DNA of 64,000 nucleotides, taken from contig NZ_JACJTR010000012.1 in assembly GCF_014698795.1 (NCBI RefSeq), positions 1 through 64,000 on the forward strand. Direction: 5' to 3'. The DNA is from Nostoc sp. FACHB-892. GTDB lineage: Bacteria > Cyanobacteriota > Cyanobacteriia > Cyanobacteriales > Nostocaceae. Of this stretch, positions 62,938 through 64,000 are shown one piece after another; the first letter of the stretch is position 1, and each line of letters begins with the position of its first letter. A model generated the notes under the pieces. The model was not told the DNA's origin and did not search any database. It worked only from the letters and a program-made list of their open reading frames with translations. Made by a program: the position numbers and the translations under genes.

Positions 62938-64000
62938 CTAACTTATTTTGACGCGAGTTGCTCGATTAACATTGCCAATTTCGGCATCACGGACTTTTTT
63001 GCTCCGCCATAGCAAAATAATTGGCGTGCCTTTAAATCCTAGTTGTTGCCGGAATTGGCGTTCAATGTAGCGGCGGTAGTTGTCGTTGAATCGTTTGGAA
63101 TCATTGACAAATAGTGCGATCGTTGGTGGTTGGCTACTTACTTGTGTTCCATAGTAAATCTTGCCCTGACGGCCACCACGGGATGCTGGCGGTGAATGCC
63201 AACTCACAGCGTCTGTTAAGACTTCGTTAATAACTGATGTACTGACACGGCGTTTGTGTGATTCAGCCGCAGTTTTCACCAATTCGAGAATCTTTTCTAC
63301 CCGTTGCCCTGACAAGGCACTCACAAAAATTGTTTCTGCCCATTCGGTAAAATGTAACCGTGATTGCAGAGTTTTTTCATAGTCGTAGATTGTGTAAGAG
63401 TCTTTTTCGACAGCATCCCACTTATTAACGACGATGATGCAAGCTCGACCTTCTTCGATAATCCGCCCAGCTAATTTTTGGTCTTGCTCAGTGACTCCAT
63501 CTACGGCATCTAGTACTAATAAAACCACGTCAGCACGGCGAATCGCTTTGAAAGCACGGTTAATACTAAAGAATTCTGTGCCGTATTCTATGTGTTTCTT
63601 TTTGCGAATACCGGCAGTGTCAATCAAACGGTAGGTTTGTCCTTCCCGTTCAATGACGGTATCAATAGCATCGCGGGTTGTGCCAGAAATTGGGCTGACA
63701 ATTGCCCTTTCTTCCCCGACAAAAGAATTCAGTAAGCTCGATTTACCGACATTCGGCCGTCCCACAATTGCTACTTTGATTTCATTAGTTTCTGGGATGT
63801 CTTCAACAGCAGGGATGTGGTTAACTAACTCGTCGAGTAACTCTCCTGTGCCACTGCCATGAATTGCGGAGATGGGGTAAGGTTCGCCCAATCCCAATTC
63901 CCAAAACTCGGCAGCTTGCATTAAGCCTTGTTCTGGAGATTCACATTTATTTACAGCCAGTAGAACGGGTACGGTTTGTTGGCGCATCCATTCGGCGATT
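62938..64000 (-). CDS. der: Ribosome-associated GTPase Der (N-terminus beyond window)
   Basis: Only the C-terminal part lies in the window; the frame is open to base 64000 ([18 protein letters not shown]) and the first GTPase domain is mostly missing. Visible are the end of G domain 1 ([10 protein letters not shown]), G domain 2 ([44 protein letters not shown]) and the KH-like C-domain. Der acts in 50S ribosome assembly. Intact as far as seen. Confidence 0.96.
   Translation of the reverse strand, partial: IAEWMRQQTVPVLLAVNKCESPEQGLMQAAEFWELGLGEPYPISAIHGSGTGELLDELVNHIPAVEDIPETNEIKVAIVGRPNVGKSSLLNSFVGEERAIVSPISGTTRDAIDTVIEREGQTYRLIDTAGIRKKKHIEYGTEFFSINRAFKAIRRADVVLLVLDAVDGVTEQDQKLAGRIIEEGRACIIVVNKWDAVEKDSYTIYDYEKTLQSRLHFTEWAETIFVSALSGQRVEKILELVKTAAESHKRRVSTSVINEVLTDAVSWHSPPASRGGRQGKIYYGTQVSSQPPTIALFVNDSKRFNDNYRRYIERQFRQQLGFKGTPIILLWRSKKVRDAEIGNVNRATRVKIS

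Noticed and set aside
1..64000. Prophage, integron, toxin-antitoxin or defence island
   Set aside because: No integrase, capsid, restriction, TA or cas genes are recognised; accessory content is limited to repeats, one Rpn relic and scattered pseudogenes.

Overview
The window is chromosomal DNA from a filamentous, Nostoc/Anabaena-type cyanobacterium. The evidence is a set of cyanobacterial genes (ycf3, a high-light-inducible protein, pipX-pipY-sepF-proC, a CuA-less terminal oxidase), the HIP1 octamer GCGATCGC recurring in genes and spacers, and spacers filled with short tandem repeats (CACTCCCC-, CCCCTGCT-, CCAATGAC- and CCCATGC-type) plus inverted repeats typical of Nostocales. No phage, conjugation or CRISPR genes are visible, and no intact transposase.

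Layout. 0-4 kb: a possible small gene and inverted repeats, a DUF2237 gene, then a CheB-like methylesterase followed by a hybrid histidine kinase. 4.7-9.3 kb: two DUF2231 membrane proteins followed by coxBAC of an alternative terminal oxidase whose subunit II has lost the CuA ligands. 9.4-15.5 kb: an unrecognised gene, CheR, a membrane-anchored unknown, an HD alarmone-hydrolase-like protein, DUF2993, a third DUF2231, DUF2809 and DUF167. 15.6-30.3 kb: mostly housekeeping and stress genes (two GST-family proteins, SRAP, ycf3, gatC, thioredoxin-like, HLIP, thyX, dcd, a CobO-like protein, an adenylate-kinase relative, rph, pgl, a zinc-ribbon/FHA protein, an M50 peptidase, a D-lactate dehydrogenase), with one decayed Rpn/DUF2887 gene and one candidate 34-residue ORF whose ribosome binding site lies in a hairpin. 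30.5-38.6 kb: tRNA-Ser(CGA), CapA-like protein, Ser/Thr kinase, Omp85, LpxB-related protein and a NarL-type regulator. 38.6-42.6 kb: a two-component cluster with two kinases, one regulator and relics of a kinase and a regulator. 42.6-44.6 kb: a gene-poor stretch with orphan terminator-like hairpins. 44.6-53.7 kb: a metal region (palindromic operator candidate, copper chaperone, CopA-type ATPase, a His-rich zinc-type ATPase) with a Rieske oxygenase, a secreted-protein pseudogene broken by one stop, and small unknowns. 54-64 kb: Ski2-like helicase, then proC, sepF, pipY, pipX, a TrpE/PabB-family gene, a CbiQ/EcfT-like protein and der (cut by the window end), all on the minus strand.

How genes work together. 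The CuA-less oxidase probably takes electrons from quinol; the DUF2231 proteins directly upstream (ATGA-coupled to each other) may assist it. CopZ, CopA and the small membrane protein behind them form a copper-handling unit. Dcd and ThyX both serve dTMP synthesis. PipX-PipY-SepF-ProC link nitrogen control, PLP homeostasis, division and proline synthesis.

The most unusual signal is that several proteins (CopA, the TrpE-like enzyme at three places, Omp85, perhaps the helicase) carry in-frame low-complexity segments whose DNA looks like the spacer repeats of this same genome. I did not find a clear, wholly new multi-gene system. The best leads for new biology are the repeat insertions, the hairpin-gated small ORF, the orphan hairpin family with the gene-poor 2 kb, and the DUF2231 proteins next to the oxidase.
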